In this document: one piece after another, positions 8,782 through 17,429 of the stretch
How the letters are laid out: each line of letters opens with the position of its first letter
Position numbering within the stretch: position 1 is the first letter of the stretch
From: Photobacterium sp. DA100
GTDB taxonomy: Bacteria > Pseudomonadota > Gammaproteobacteria > Enterobacterales > Vibrionaceae
Assembly: GCF_029223585.1 (NCBI RefSeq)
Contig: NZ_CP119424.1
Span: 1,798,001-1,862,000 of the forward strand
Reading direction: 5' to 3'
DNA length: 64,000 nt
Notes under the pieces: model-generated
What the model was told of the DNA's origin: nothing
What the model saw: only the letters and a program-made list of their open reading frames with translations
The model's database searches: none
Made by a program: the position numbers and the translations under genes

Positions 8782-8872
8782 TGGCGGAGAGATAGGGATT
8801 TGAACCCTAGATACGCTATTAACGTATGCCGGTTTTCAAGACCGGTGCTTTCAACCACTCAGCCATCTCTCC
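8782..8872 (-). tRNA. tRNA-Ser (TGA), copy 1
   Basis: 91 nt with encoded CCA and a long variable arm (CATACGTTAATAGCGTATC stem-loop), as in class II tRNAs. The anticodon loop CTTGAAAA gives TGA. Acceptor GGAGAGA pairs with TCTCTCC. An identical copy lies at 35232-35322, including short flanks on both sides (ATGTGG on the 3' side; GTAAGTGCGGCGTATGATA on the 5' side). Confidence 0.97.
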
Positions 8873-8885
8873 GTAAGTGCGGCGT

Positions 8886-8914
8886 ATGATAAGTTGCTTA
8901 AGGCCAACTGTAAA
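8886..8914 (-). promoter_or_regulatory. sigma70 promoter of tRNA-Ser copy 1
   Basis: Minus strand: TTTACA (-35, 8914-8909), a 17-bp spacer, TATCAT (-10, 8891-8886), then a GC-rich discriminator ACGCCGC, as expected for stringently controlled stable-RNA promoters. The same arrangement precedes copy 2. Confidence 0.75.
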
Positions 8915-9489
8915 CCCCAAAAACAGCCAACTGGTCACAATACAATCAAAAAACAACATTTTTATGAAGACATCACGAAAGAGCAGGTTTCGTCAGCAGG
9001 ATGACTTAACAACACCAACTACGTACCTTAATGAGCCTGTTTATTTATCATCATAATACAAATTATGACTTTCTTCTTATCACTTAAAAACCACTTCAAA
9101 TATAATAACATGTCTCACAAACAAGAAACATATGTAGATTTTAAAGAGACAATTTGTTAGATAAACACATAGTAAGTGTTTACGCCAAACCTGTTCTATT
9201 CACTGCTCGGGAATTAATATTTGTTTTGCTCGGCAAGATGGCTCTTTATTTTCTAATTCGCCGAATAAAAAAGTATATTTTACATCTTACAGGGATGTGA
9301 AGAAAAACAACCATCAAGTGCAATAATCCACACCCGCCATGATTTAGCACAAAATAAAGACTGTAAATATTTTTTAGCACCAATATATGTCTATTTATTT
9401 AATAACCAATATAAAACAGCAGGTTACAAAACAAAAAATGCCTAATAAAAAAGACACCCCAGAGTGCAACAGAATTAATATCAAAAACT
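8915..9489. other. AT-rich intergenic region, no gene seen
   Basis: About 570 bp of strongly AT-rich sequence with no open frame or hairpin that I can support. Its composition resembles the AT-rich micro-gene group that follows. Confidence 0.5.
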
Positions 9490-9546
9490 GGAACCGAGAT
9501 CACAGAAAGAGGCGGTGCACTTATGCATTATTGTGACACCGGTTCC
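9490..9546. repeat. inverted repeat upstream of the zinc-ribbon micro-genes
   Basis: GGAACCG (9490-9496) and CGGTTCC (9540-9546) form the outer arms; just inside are TCACA and TGTGA. The enclosed loop is about 27 nt. It ends 26 bp before the first micro-gene, so it could be a leader hairpin or an operator. Confidence 0.5.
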
Positions 9547-9572
9547 ATAGAAACACAGGACAATGCACACGA

Positions 9573-9719
9573 ATGCTAAGCGAAATTTGTGACTGCCAGC
9601 TTATAACATGCCCTAAGTGTGGGCAGCGTGATAATTTTTTAATTAACACTGAAACCAATACTCTCATCTGTATTTGTGGGTATCACACTCCTCTTAAGAA
9701 ATGTTGCTGCAAAAAATAA
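9573..9719 (+). CDS. 48-residue zinc-ribbon micro-protein
   Basis: The open frame encodes 48 residues with nine Cys: an N-terminal CDC, then CPKCG and CICGYH spaced as a CxxC...CxC(G) zinc ribbon, then a CCC cluster before the terminal KK. It is preceded by CAGGA at a long spacing (about 13 bp), so initiation is uncertain. A second zinc-ribbon micro-gene starts 17 bp after its stop. Two adjacent frames with paired CxxC motifs make chance unlikely. Function unknown; small zinc ribbons often bind nucleic acid or act as adaptors. Confidence 0.55.
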   Translation: MLSEICDCQLITCPKCGQRDNFLINTETNTLICICGYHTPLKKCCCKK

Positions 9720-9736
9720 CATCAAGGATGTGATAT

Positions 9737-9934
9737 ATGTATTTTAATTGCCCATCATGTGAAGAAAATGTATTTTTTCACCGTGTACACAGAACAACAT
9801 TAGAGAAATTAACCAAGAAGAAGTACGCAAAATATTATTGTAGCCACTGCTCAGCTCTCATTTTATCTCATATGTCGATGGACAAGATTATTCTACTCAA
9901 GGGCGGAGACTACATGTGTGCACAAAAGATATAA
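9737..9934 (+). CDS. 65-residue zinc-ribbon protein
   Basis: 65 residues with CPSC near the start (residues 5-8) and CSHC near residues 35-38, the spacing of a single zinc ribbon, plus many Lys and His. The ribosome site AAGGA lies about 8 bp before the ATG, a better signal than that of its upstream neighbour. It forms a plus-strand group with the 48-aa and 60-aa genes. I recognise no named family. Confidence 0.6.
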   Translation: MYFNCPSCEENVFFHRVHRTTLEKLTKKKYAKYYCSHCSALILSHMSMDKIILLKGGDYMCAQKI

Positions 9935-9939
9935 GAGCA

Positions 9940-10122
9940 ATGGATATTAAAGATGATAATAGTATTGATCTTAAAATAAAACAGCAATACTACATTGAAC
10001 ACCTTGTTAATCTTCACTGGCGATATTTCAACGCAATCTCTGATGATGACAAACAAGAATTAAACTATCTTGAAGAAACCATAGCCAAGACCAGAGAAAA
10101 CCTCGCCAGATTAACCCAATAA
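9940..10122 (+). CDS. 60-residue acidic helical protein, unknown
   Basis: 60 residues from the ATG at 9940, 5 bp after the stop of the zinc-ribbon gene; a GTG at 9916 would overlap that gene. The product looks wholly helical (YYIEHLVNLHWRYF, then QELNYLEETIAKTRENLARL), possibly a short coiled coil. A strong hairpin follows the stop. Function unknown; cotranscription with the two zinc ribbons is likely from spacing. Confidence 0.5.
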   Translation: MDIKDDNSIDLKIKQQYYIEHLVNLHWRYFNAISDDDKQELNYLEETIAKTRENLARLTQ

Positions 10123-10126
10123 GTCG

Positions 10127-10155
10127 TGGAGGCAGGCACCACTAGCCTGCCTCCA
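10127..10155. terminator. hairpin between convergent genes
   Basis: Perfect 11-bp stem TGGAGGCAGGC / GCCTGCCTCCA with a 7-nt loop, between the micro-gene group and the convergent hydratase gene. It lacks a U-run, so termination may be Rho-aided or the hairpin may only protect 3' ends. Confidence 0.55.
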
Positions 10156-10169
10156 GTGAACATCCACCA

Positions 10170-11015
10170 CTACAAGGCAAGCTTCCACACCGGCCTTAGT
10201 CCCCACAGCAGCCAGAACATTACCGACGGCATAAACTTTTTCTTGCGCCACAAGAACTGTGCTTGATGCTTGAGGAAAGCCGCTTTCAAAAAGGCATCGG
10301 CCAGTTGCCCAGACTCTCCGGCATTTACCGCTCGGAGTTCCTCTAATTCACTGCCGGCCAAAAATTGTCGCGACTGTCCTTCCTCAATCCATTGCTGCAC
10401 AACCTGTTCAGCCTTGTTCATTAACTCAGACTGCGGAACAACAGCTTGAACCAAGCCGATAGCCAGTGCTTGCTGTGCATCAGGTTTCCAGCCTTCAGTA
10501 CCTAACATACGCTGAGCATTGCCTTCTCCTATCAAGCGAGGCAAATGCACACTCGAGCAGCCCTCTGGAGTCACACCCAAAACGGCAAAAGGCGTTGAGA
10601 ATGTCGCATTATCAGCAGCAATAATTCCATTGGCTAATGTCGCAGAGGTCACGCTGGCACCGATTGCAGGACCATTCACCGCAACAAGCAATGGCTTGGA
10701 GCAACCAAGAAATATCTCAAACAAGGCTTGGTTGTTTTCGGCAATGAGCTCACGTAACTTTCGTGGGGCCATGAGCTTCAAGGTACCACTCAGATTCACC
10801 CCCGCAGAATAATAGCTCCCAGCCCCGGTCAGAATGATCCCTTTGACATCATCATCGAGGTTTGCCTTGTCAAAGGCCTCCTTGAGGGCATTCATCATGT
10901 CCATTGTCCAGCCGTTTAATTTATCAGGGCGATTCATCGTAACGGTCAAAATCCCCTCATTGACCCGGGTCAATATCTGCCCAGCTGACACTGGCATTAA
11001 CTTCATGTCGTTCAC
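10170..11015 (-). CDS. enoyl-CoA hydratase/isomerase family protein
   Basis: 281 residues from a GTG at 11015, supported by GGGAGG 8 bp upstream; the ATG at 11006 would be too far from it. Crotonase fold: MNRPDKLNGWTMDMM near 28, the oxyanion-hole strands GAGSYYSAGVNLSG near 64-77 and VNGPAIGASVTSATLAN near 113, then FAVLGVTPEGCSSVHLPR with a Glu near 151 as in enoyl-CoA isomerases (PECI-like). The basic, aromatic C-terminal tail (WRKKKF...LLWGLRPVWKL) may touch the membrane. Likely role: handling unsaturated acyl-CoA in fatty-acid or related catabolism. It stands alone. Confidence 0.8.
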   Translation of the reverse strand: MNDMKLMPVSAGQILTRVNEGILTVTMNRPDKLNGWTMDMMNALKEAFDKANLDDDVKGIILTGAGSYYSAGVNLSGTLKLMAPRKLRELIAENNQALFEIFLGCSKPLLVAVNGPAIGASVTSATLANGIIAADNATFSTPFAVLGVTPEGCSSVHLPRLIGEGNAQRMLGTEGWKPDAQQALAIGLVQAVVPQSELMNKAEQVVQQWIEEGQSRQFLAGSELEELRAVNAGESGQLADAFLKAAFLKHQAQFLWRKKKFMPSVMFWLLWGLRPVWKLAL

Positions 11016-11408
11016 AATAGTCGCCTCCCTTCTTTGGCGCTCGTTCCGTTATATCCATCACAACTAAAATGATTAATTTGCTAGTCCAATCAACCTTTCT
11101 CTGTAATCCCCTACAACGACGATCACGGGGACGAAACCTAGATCTAATCTCCACCCAAAGCTGTTTAAAAAAGCAACAAGTGTGGATTCGATCACTCTAA
11201 TCAAAGGCTGCACCTATTAGGGTATAAGTAAAAGTTAGAGCAAAGAAACTAAGATCTGTCGCTGCTACACAATGTTTGATTAGGGGGCCTTCATTGAGCC
11301 CTTATCAAGCCTTAATTGCAAAGCTTGCTGACATCATTGCGAGGCCGACTTGGCCAGACTGATACGACTGCAGCTGACTTTGCAATTTAGTATTGCGGAG
11401 TCAGGCAG
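11016..11408. other. intergenic region, divergent promoters expected
   Basis: About 390 bp between the divergent hydratase gene and the 63-aa gene. It should contain a promoter for each; nothing specific such as a clear operator was identified. Confidence 0.4.
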
Positions 11409-11600
11409 ATGGAAAAACTTAAATTAGCGAAGGAATTATTTACCAGACCACTAACCTTAGACGAACTCTACCAACTCGATCAGCTTGAGCGGCAAGCCAA
11501 AGGCAAAGAGAGGCTCTATATCGCTTCCCTGTGGGATGCGGCCTACGCCTTGGTGGAACCGGCTGTACTCCACCAAGCCCGCGAGGCCGGGCTGCTCTAG
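11409..11600 (+). CDS. 63-residue protein, unknown
   Basis: 63 residues, helical and charged (KLAKELFTRPLTLDELYQLDQLERQAKG...), with GGAG 8 bp before the ATG. Codon use resembles that of the surrounding chromosomal genes. An imperfect inverted repeat around GTCTGCCTGACGGCAGGC (11631-11648) follows. I recognise no family. It is single-gene and convergent with the LysR gene. Confidence 0.5.
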   Translation: MEKLKLAKELFTRPLTLDELYQLDQLERQAKGKERLYIASLWDAAYALVEPAVLHQAREAGLL

Positions 11601-11695
11601 CCATACTTCTCTTGGTCTTTAGTTTACAGGTCTGCCTGACGGCAGGCCTGCATGATCACGCCTAGGGCTCTTTGCCTGTGACGTACATTGCAAAA

Positions 11696-12637
11696 CTATG
11701 TGGCAGCATCCTTAATTGCGGCCTTTGAATTCGCCATGACAGTATCAATAAGATCCAACAGCCACATGAATTTGGCAGCATGTTGATTCTTTTTGTTCAA
11801 GAAAGCATACACCTCAACTAGCGCAGGCTGCTCTAGGTCGTCCACGAAGACCGCCCGTATATCGTTTTTATATCGCTCCACGACTGGCTGCATACAGGGG
11901 GCAATAATATCGGTCTGTTTAATCGTCTCGATCAATCCGCTCAATGACGTCGTTCTCAAACTGATCGCCATAGACTTACCCTGTTTTGTGACTTCTTCTT
12001 CCAGTCGTGAATGCTTGTTAGGATCCAGATACGCCATATCAACGTGCGCGAATGGGTATTCGAGCAGTTCATCAATATTGGCATTCGTCCCTTTATATGG
12101 ATGGTTTTTCCTAACCGCTAAGACAAATGTGAGGGTAGCAATCGGCACTGCAATAATGTCTGACGGTAAATTTTCCACTTCAAAATGAACCACAACATCC
12201 ACCAGCCCTTGTTGAAGTCTCTCAATCGAGTGCTTGGATATAGTATGAGTGACCAAGGTAGAGCCTGGGCTTTGTTGCGATAGCAGCAGGTATAACTCGG
12301 GGGTTAGCCATGGGAGTACATGCGGATTGCACTCGACATGGAATTCTTCGTTTATCTGGCAGGGATCAAACTGCTTTCCCTCCTCAATGGCCATTGCCAA
12401 GCCCTCGAGCAAAGGGAACACTTTCTGGTACAAACTATCGGAATACGGTGTCGGCAAGAATTGTTTATTTGACAGAACAAACAACTCCTCTCCGAGCGAC
12501 TCTTTGAGCTTCTTAATACTTTGACTGACGGCTGGCGTTGTCACAAACAGTTTCTCGCTTGCTTTGCGCAGACTCCGCTCTTGATACACCGTCACAAAGA
12601 TCTTCAAAAGATTCAAATCCACTTTGTTTAATTTCAT
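11696..12637 (-). CDS. LysR-family transcriptional regulator
   Basis: 313 residues from the ATG at 12637; an upstream GTG would add only six residues. The N-terminal winged helix-turn-helix is clear: LNLLKIFVTVYQERSLRKAS, then LFVTTPAVSQSIKKLKESLG and ELFVLSNK. The remainder is the LysR effector-binding domain. It is divergent from the outer-membrane protein and DUF1254 genes (about 130 bp between starts), the classic layout for a LysR regulator of the neighbouring operon. The effector is not predictable from sequence. Confidence 0.88.
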   Translation of the reverse strand: MKLNKVDLNLLKIFVTVYQERSLRKASEKLFVTTPAVSQSIKKLKESLGEELFVLSNKQFLPTPYSDSLYQKVFPLLEGLAMAIEEGKQFDPCQINEEFHVECNPHVLPWLTPELYLLLSQQSPGSTLVTHTISKHSIERLQQGLVDVVVHFEVENLPSDIIAVPIATLTFVLAVRKNHPYKGTNANIDELLEYPFAHVDMAYLDPNKHSRLEEEVTKQGKSMAISLRTTSLSGLIETIKQTDIIAPCMQPVVERYKNDIRAVFVDDLEQPALVEVYAFLNKKNQHAAKFMWLLDLIDTVMANSKAAIKDAAT

Positions 12638-12765
12638 GCGCCCACCATAAACCACAGCTTAACGATCTCTTTAGTTTATATTAATTTCCTTAACCAAAGC
12701 TGCCTTATATAGTAACCAAAAATCGACAAGTTACAGGGAAGTAATGAAAAACCATACGAGGCAAT

Positions 12766-13554
12766 ATGCTAATACAACGCTCACTACTTTCTCTCCTCAC
12801 GATTACATTTACCTGTGCATCAGCGGCCAACGAAGCAGATATTCAAGATATGTCAGACCCATTAGCGGTATATACGCAGGTGGGGTTGGGCTATACCGAC
12901 AAGGGCCTGAACCTAAAATTAGGTCAGACCTATGACACAGGTAATGACACAACCATGGGTATGAATGTCATTGAAATAAAAGGGGTTGCAGGTCAATCCA
13001 TTGGCTGGAGTAGCCGGGACAACGATGACAGCATTGACTCCATTCGCTTCAGAAATTTCGGCGTAGACCTGACGAACGGCAGAGGCGCTCAAATTGATGT
13101 TTCCTGGGATTTTGACAGTAACCAAGGAGCTGCATCTTACAGCTTAATTCAAGCTCTGCCTCAAATGGGCAGGTTTAACTTCTACCCACTAGCTGGGGTC
13201 GGGCTGGCAGCAGGTGAAGAATTGCCCGGGACCACAGGCGGCAACCCCGATGCCGACCAAGTAAGGGACCGCTACAACCTGCACGGCACATTCTATGTCG
13301 CAGGGATGTACAGCAAGATGCAAATTACCGATAACGTCTGGCTTAACTACAACCCCATGTACCTGGGCACTATCTCAGGATCGTCAACATTCAAAGATAC
13401 AGGCTTTGAGGGCGACAGCTCCGTGCTGGCACACGAATTTGCTGCAAGTTATCAACTAACACCACAAGCCAATATTCGCTACTTCGCCAATTGGACGCAA
13501 AACACCGATTTCAATGACGGCGACCACCGCATTGAGTTCAACTACCAGCTTTAA
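12766..13554 (+). CDS. outer-membrane beta-barrel-like protein
   Basis: 262 residues with a signal peptide (SLLSLLTITFTCASAA, cleavage near residue 20). The mature part is rich in alternating polar/aromatic strands and ends ...HRIEFNYQL, close to the C-terminal aromatic signature of barrels. No Pfam-level family is obvious. It is followed 19 bp later by a secreted DUF1254/DUF1214 protein, so both are exported and probably LysR-controlled. A small-molecule channel or surface barrel is an inference. Confidence 0.65.
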   Translation: MLIQRSLLSLLTITFTCASAANEADIQDMSDPLAVYTQVGLGYTDKGLNLKLGQTYDTGNDTTMGMNVIEIKGVAGQSIGWSSRDNDDSIDSIRFRNFGVDLTNGRGAQIDVSWDFDSNQGAASYSLIQALPQMGRFNFYPLAGVGLAAGEELPGTTGGNPDADQVRDRYNLHGTFYVAGMYSKMQITDNVWLNYNPMYLGTISGSSTFKDTGFEGDSSVLAHEFAASYQLTPQANIRYFANWTQNTDFNDGDHRIEFNYQL

Positions 13555-13573
13555 TTATTAGCGAGGAAACATC

Positions 13574-15049
13574 ATGAAAACTCTCACGAACACCATTGCT
13601 TCAATACTGGCCGTTACCTCACTTTCTGGTATTGCCTTTGCGCAAAATAGTGAGCCAACGCAAACCATCACAACACGCTCTGGTGAATTTACATTCGAGA
13701 ACAGCTTTTTACATGGTATTCCAACTCAGGAAAGCTCCGAGCGCCTATTTGAACTGATCGATTATCAACGCGCCTCACAGGCCTACATTTGGTCTGTCCC
13801 TCTCGTCTCAAACTACGCCTGGAAAAAAGCCTACGAGAAAATGGGGGCCGAGGATGGCCAAATCACTTATGTCGCCACCCATCAAGCAAAATTGGGTGGT
13901 TTAACCTATAACACCTCCACGCCGTATGCGCTAACTTGGTTCAATGTAGAACAACAGCCGGTCGTCATTAGCATCCCAACCGATGAGCTCCGCGGGGCAG
14001 TGCACACGATGTGGCAGATAGGCATTGCCCAGATGACCGAGCCGGGCACCTACGTCATAAAAGCCAAGGGCAGCCCAACCCCAGCCAATATTCCCAAAGA
14101 TGCGAAAGTTCTGGAGTCTGACACCAATTATGTGTTCTTCGGCGTGCGCTTGATGGCGAAATCCGAAGAGCAGCGAATGAAAGATCTCGCAGCACTCAAG
14201 ATCACAGATACAAGCGGTAAGCCGCTGAGCGCTAAAGGCGTCAACTACCCGGAGCGCGGTGAAGATGCCAAACACCCTCGCGGCATGGCATTTTGGCAGA
14301 TTTTGGACGAGGCTATCCAAGCAGAAACCGTGGCCGAGCGAGACCGTATCATGCACGATATGCTTCGCCCGTTAGGTATTGAGAAGGGCAGACCTTTCGA
14401 GCCGACCTCTCAACAGCGCAAAATTCTTGAGCAGGCCGTCGTTATGGGTGAAGCGATGGTAAAAAACATCGACTTCAATAAAACCGAACGCCTTCCCCAT
14501 GCCGCTTATGGACCTACCGGAAATACATGGGAAATCGCCACCGCCTCCACGCCAAATCAAGACCGCGCTTACGGTGTCGATCTAGATGGGCGTGCCGCTT
14601 GGTTCTATGAAGCGGTAACCAATGACATCGCGATGCACGGATTCGAAAATGGCGGCTGGGGACAAATCTACCTCGATAACTACCGAGATGACAACGGCGA
14701 CGGCCTTAATGGCAGCAATCACTACACCCTAACCCTAGATGGAAAGGTAAACTACGCAGATCTATTTTGGACTATCACGGTTTACAACGTCGAAAACCGA
14801 GCGATTATCGATAACGACCTCGAACGCGCAGACGTAGGTTCAAACATTGCCGGTACGGTAAAGAATGCGCAAGGCGACTATACATTCCATTTTTCGCCAA
14901 CCAAGCCGGCGGGTGTGAACGAAGCAAACTGGGTTCAAACCCGCGAAGGAGAAAATTGGTTCGTTTACTTTAGAGCGTATTCACCAAGCGAAGAGTTTGT
15001 ACAGCAGAAACACGAAACCATACTGCCAAACTTCAAACGTATCAATTAA
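13574..15049 (+). CDS. secreted DUF1254/DUF1214 protein
   Basis: 491 residues with a signal peptide (TLTNTIASILAVTSLSGIAFAQ). The N-terminal DUF1254 region is recognisable by the ...YQRASQAYIWSVPLV stretch and the NTSTPYALTWFNVEQQPVVIS block. The C-terminal DUF1214 region begins around residue 370 (YTLTLDGKVNYADLFWTITVYN) and ends with FRAYSPSE. The biochemical role of these paired domains is not settled to my knowledge. Pairing with a barrel and a LysR gene suggests an exported, conditionally induced function. GGAGG-type signal: GCGAGGAAAC before the ATG. Confidence 0.85.
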   Translation: MKTLTNTIASILAVTSLSGIAFAQNSEPTQTITTRSGEFTFENSFLHGIPTQESSERLFELIDYQRASQAYIWSVPLVSNYAWKKAYEKMGAEDGQITYVATHQAKLGGLTYNTSTPYALTWFNVEQQPVVISIPTDELRGAVHTMWQIGIAQMTEPGTYVIKAKGSPTPANIPKDAKVLESDTNYVFFGVRLMAKSEEQRMKDLAALKITDTSGKPLSAKGVNYPERGEDAKHPRGMAFWQILDEAIQAETVAERDRIMHDMLRPLGIEKGRPFEPTSQQRKILEQAVVMGEAMVKNIDFNKTERLPHAAYGPTGNTWEIATASTPNQDRAYGVDLDGRAAWFYEAVTNDIAMHGFENGGWGQIYLDNYRDDNGDGLNGSNHYTLTLDGKVNYADLFWTITVYNVENRAIIDNDLERADVGSNIAGTVKNAQGDYTFHFSPTKPAGVNEANWVQTREGENWFVYFRAYSPSEEFVQQKHETILPNFKRIN

Positions 15050-15062
15050 CTACATGGGAGGG

Positions 15063-15084
15063 AAGCCAGCATATTTGCTGGCTT
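15063..15084. terminator. hairpin after the DUF1254 gene
   Basis: AAGCCAGC / GCTGGCTT, perfect 8-bp stem with ATATTT loop, between convergent transcription units. Only a weak T-rich tail follows. Confidence 0.6.
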
Positions 15085-15141
15085 GTCTGATTCACCCCCG
15101 GATACCACAAGGACTGGAGATTGGCGTCATAGGGATTAAGA

Positions 15142-16341
15142 TCAGTGATTTTTTACTTGCGTGGCAAACAGCAAAATCACCAGATACCCCAGCGCAGGAA
15201 CGAAGAAGGATTGAGTCAAGCCGAAGCTGTCCGCCAGCAGAGCCTGAGCCAGTGGCAGCAAAGCTCCTCCGACCCCGCACATGATCAAAATTGCCGATGC
15301 TCGACCAGCCAGCGCCCCCAAGTTTTTCACTGCGGTCGAAAAAATAACGGGATACATAATCGAGTTACACAAACCAACCAAGGTCAGGCACCAAGCTCCC
15401 ACCAGCCCAGGAGTGGCCACCGCCACCACGACCAACAAAATCGCGACAATGGCATTCACAATCAACACTTTCCTCGGCTCAACTTTCTTAAGAGCAAAAC
15501 TGCCCAATAGCCGGCCGAGTAAAGCCCCTCCCCAGTACAGAGAGACAAATACCCCAGCCTTGGAGGGCGACAATGACAAGATCTCACCATCGGTCAGATA
15601 GCTGATTAAAAAGGTCCCAACAGCAACCTCCACCCCGACATAACAGAAGATCGCCACCGCCCCGAAAACAAACGCACGATAGGAGAGCAAGTCTTGCCAG
15701 CGGCTGGCGGCAATGGCGCTCTTTCCGACGGCTTGCTTCGGCAGCATGCGCAGTAACACTGCCAATAGCAAGGCACCACTTCCCATGATCATATAGGGTA
15801 GCTGAACCGCCCCCACCGCCTGTTCCGCTCCCTGTACCAACGCGGCCATCAGCACGCCCATCCCAAGCGCTGAAGCCAATGTCGTCCCGACCGAGTTCAC
15901 CGATGAGCAAAACGTTAATCTCGACGCAGCAGTATCAACCGGGCCAAGCGAGACAGCAAAGGGGTTCGCTGCCACTTGCAGCGCCGCGATCCCTGATGCC
16001 AGCACAAAAATGGCCAGTAGGAAAAGTGGATATGAGAATAACGACGAAGCTGGAATAAACAGAAAACACCCAAGAGTCAATAACCCCAGACTCAACTGGA
16101 TAACCCTGACATAGCCCATTTTACCCATAGCAAAAGCCGTTGGCAGGCATACCAAAAATGGAGCGATGTAAAAAGCCAACTGTATATACATTGATTCAAC
16201 GTAACTTAATACAAAGGCTTCTTTCAAAAAAGGAACCAACATACTATTCAAGGAGGTTAACAGCCCCCAAATAAAAAACACCAGGCTCAGCAAAGTAATA
16301 GGCAGAATACTTTGCCGAGGTAATTTAGACGTTAATTCCAT
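15142..16341 (-). CDS. FucP/GluP-like MFS sugar transporter
   Basis: 399 residues, 12 predicted transmembrane helices. It begins with the FGHS-family pattern LVFFIWGLLTSLNSMLVPFL, has VLASGIAALQVAANPFAVSLG near 115-135 and the repeat-2 helices with YWGGALLGRLLGS near 268. Relatives are proton-coupled fucose, glucose/galactose or GlcNAc permeases. It ends the five-gene minus-strand carbohydrate operon, 21 bp after the ROK kinase gene, so it probably imports the sugar that the kinase phosphorylates. Confidence 0.82.
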   Translation of the reverse strand: MELTSKLPRQSILPITLLSLVFFIWGLLTSLNSMLVPFLKEAFVLSYVESMYIQLAFYIAPFLVCLPTAFAMGKMGYVRVIQLSLGLLTLGCFLFIPASSLFSYPLFLLAIFVLASGIAALQVAANPFAVSLGPVDTAASRLTFCSSVNSVGTTLASALGMGVLMAALVQGAEQAVGAVQLPYMIMGSGALLLAVLLRMLPKQAVGKSAIAASRWQDLLSYRAFVFGAVAIFCYVGVEVAVGTFLISYLTDGEILSLSPSKAGVFVSLYWGGALLGRLLGSFALKKVEPRKVLIVNAIVAILLVVVAVATPGLVGAWCLTLVGLCNSIMYPVIFSTAVKNLGALAGRASAILIMCGVGGALLPLAQALLADSFGLTQSFFVPALGYLVILLFATQVKNH

Positions 16342-16362
16342 AGCTAGCTTTTCATTATATTA

Positions 16363-17262
16363 TCAAGAAAGAGGTAGCCATGCGGCACCACGAACACCGC
16401 TGCTATCACCATACTGTGCCGGCAAAATTTTGGTTCGGCACTCATTGCTCATCACAAAGCGTGTCAGCTGTTTGGGAATATCATCAAACAGTGAAGCAAC
16501 GTTGGATAAGCCGCCACCAATAACGATGACATCAGGGTCAACCATATTGATGATCGTCGCGAAACTACGAGCAATTTGATCCACTAACTGATAGTAGGCC
16601 AACCGGCAACTCATCTCGCCAGTCTGCATCCCCGCAATAATATCAGCTGCCTTCAGCGCCTCACCAAAACGTTGTAGATACTGCATTTCCAGTCCGCTGC
16701 CTGAGATATAGCGTTCGATACAGTTTCGTTTACCACAATAACATTGCTGCTCTTGCCCATCGGCAGACTCTCTATAACCTGGCAGAGGATTATGCCCCCA
16801 CTCTCCGGCAATGCCATTTGGGCCAGCCAAAACCTGCTTGTTCACCACCAAACCGCCACCGCATCCTGTGCCGAGGATGACACCGAAGACAACCTGACCA
16901 TCTTTCCCTGCCCCGTCAACGGCTTCAGAGAGCGCAAAGCAATTGGCGTCATTTGCGATAAACACATCGCGCTCCAATCTTCGCTGTAAATCATTCTTTA
17001 GATTGTGGCCATTGATAAAAGTACAGTTGGCATTTTTTACCAACCCCGTCTGAGTACAAATCGTACCGGGAATGCCAATACCGACGCTGCCTTGGCAATG
17101 TAACGTATCTTCCGCCCCATTGACCAAGCCGCAAACGGCCGTCACAAACGCTGGATAATTATCTGGTGTGCTTATTCTCTTGCTATAAACACGCTCACCT
17201 TCTGGATCAAAGGCAACTATTTCTATTTTGGTTCCACCAATATCTAGACCAAACCTAATCAT
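16363..17262 (-). CDS. ROK-family sugar kinase
   Basis: 299 residues. N-terminal phosphate loop GLDIGGTKIEI, catalytic region FIANDANCFALSEA with the Asp near 105, GTGCGGG glycine loop near 132, and the ROK zinc site GHNPLP...CYCGKRNCIERY with its His and Cys ligands. Similar to Mak fructokinase/NagK-type enzymes, so fructose, glucose, mannose or an amino sugar could be the substrate. It is cytoplasmic, paired with the FucP-like transporter, and separated from the GPH transporter gene by two intercistronic hairpins. Confidence 0.85.
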   Translation of the reverse strand: MIRFGLDIGGTKIEIVAFDPEGERVYSKRISTPDNYPAFVTAVCGLVNGAEDTLHCQGSVGIGIPGTICTQTGLVKNANCTFINGHNLKNDLQRRLERDVFIANDANCFALSEAVDGAGKDGQVVFGVILGTGCGGGLVVNKQVLAGPNGIAGEWGHNPLPGYRESADGQEQQCYCGKRNCIERYISGSGLEMQYLQRFGEALKAADIIAGMQTGEMSCRLAYYQLVDQIARSFATIINMVDPDVIVIGGGLSNVASLFDDIPKQLTRFVMSNECRTKILPAQYGDSSGVRGAAWLPLS

Positions 17263-17328
17263 GGTTAACGCCTTACCCTGTATTCTTTACATTACTTCGA
17301 CTGCACTCTGCTGCGCAGCCATAACAAG

Positions 17329-17403
17329 GCTAAAAGCAACAGGCATTGCTTTTAGCATGAGATGATTAATGATACGAAGACAGGGCAGGTAACCCTGCCC
17401 TGT
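17329..17403. repeat. two perfect hairpins between GPH transporter and ROK kinase genes
   Basis: Stem 1: GCTAAAAGCAA (17329-17339) / TTGCTTTTAGC (17346-17356). Stem 2: ACAGGGCAGG (17380-17389) / CCTGCCCTGT (17394-17403), loop TAAC. Neither has a U-run on the minus strand. They lie in the only long gap of the operon and may set differential expression by mRNA processing or partial termination. Confidence 0.6.
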
Positions 17404-17429
17404 CATTGTCGCGATTATGCGTGGGCTAT

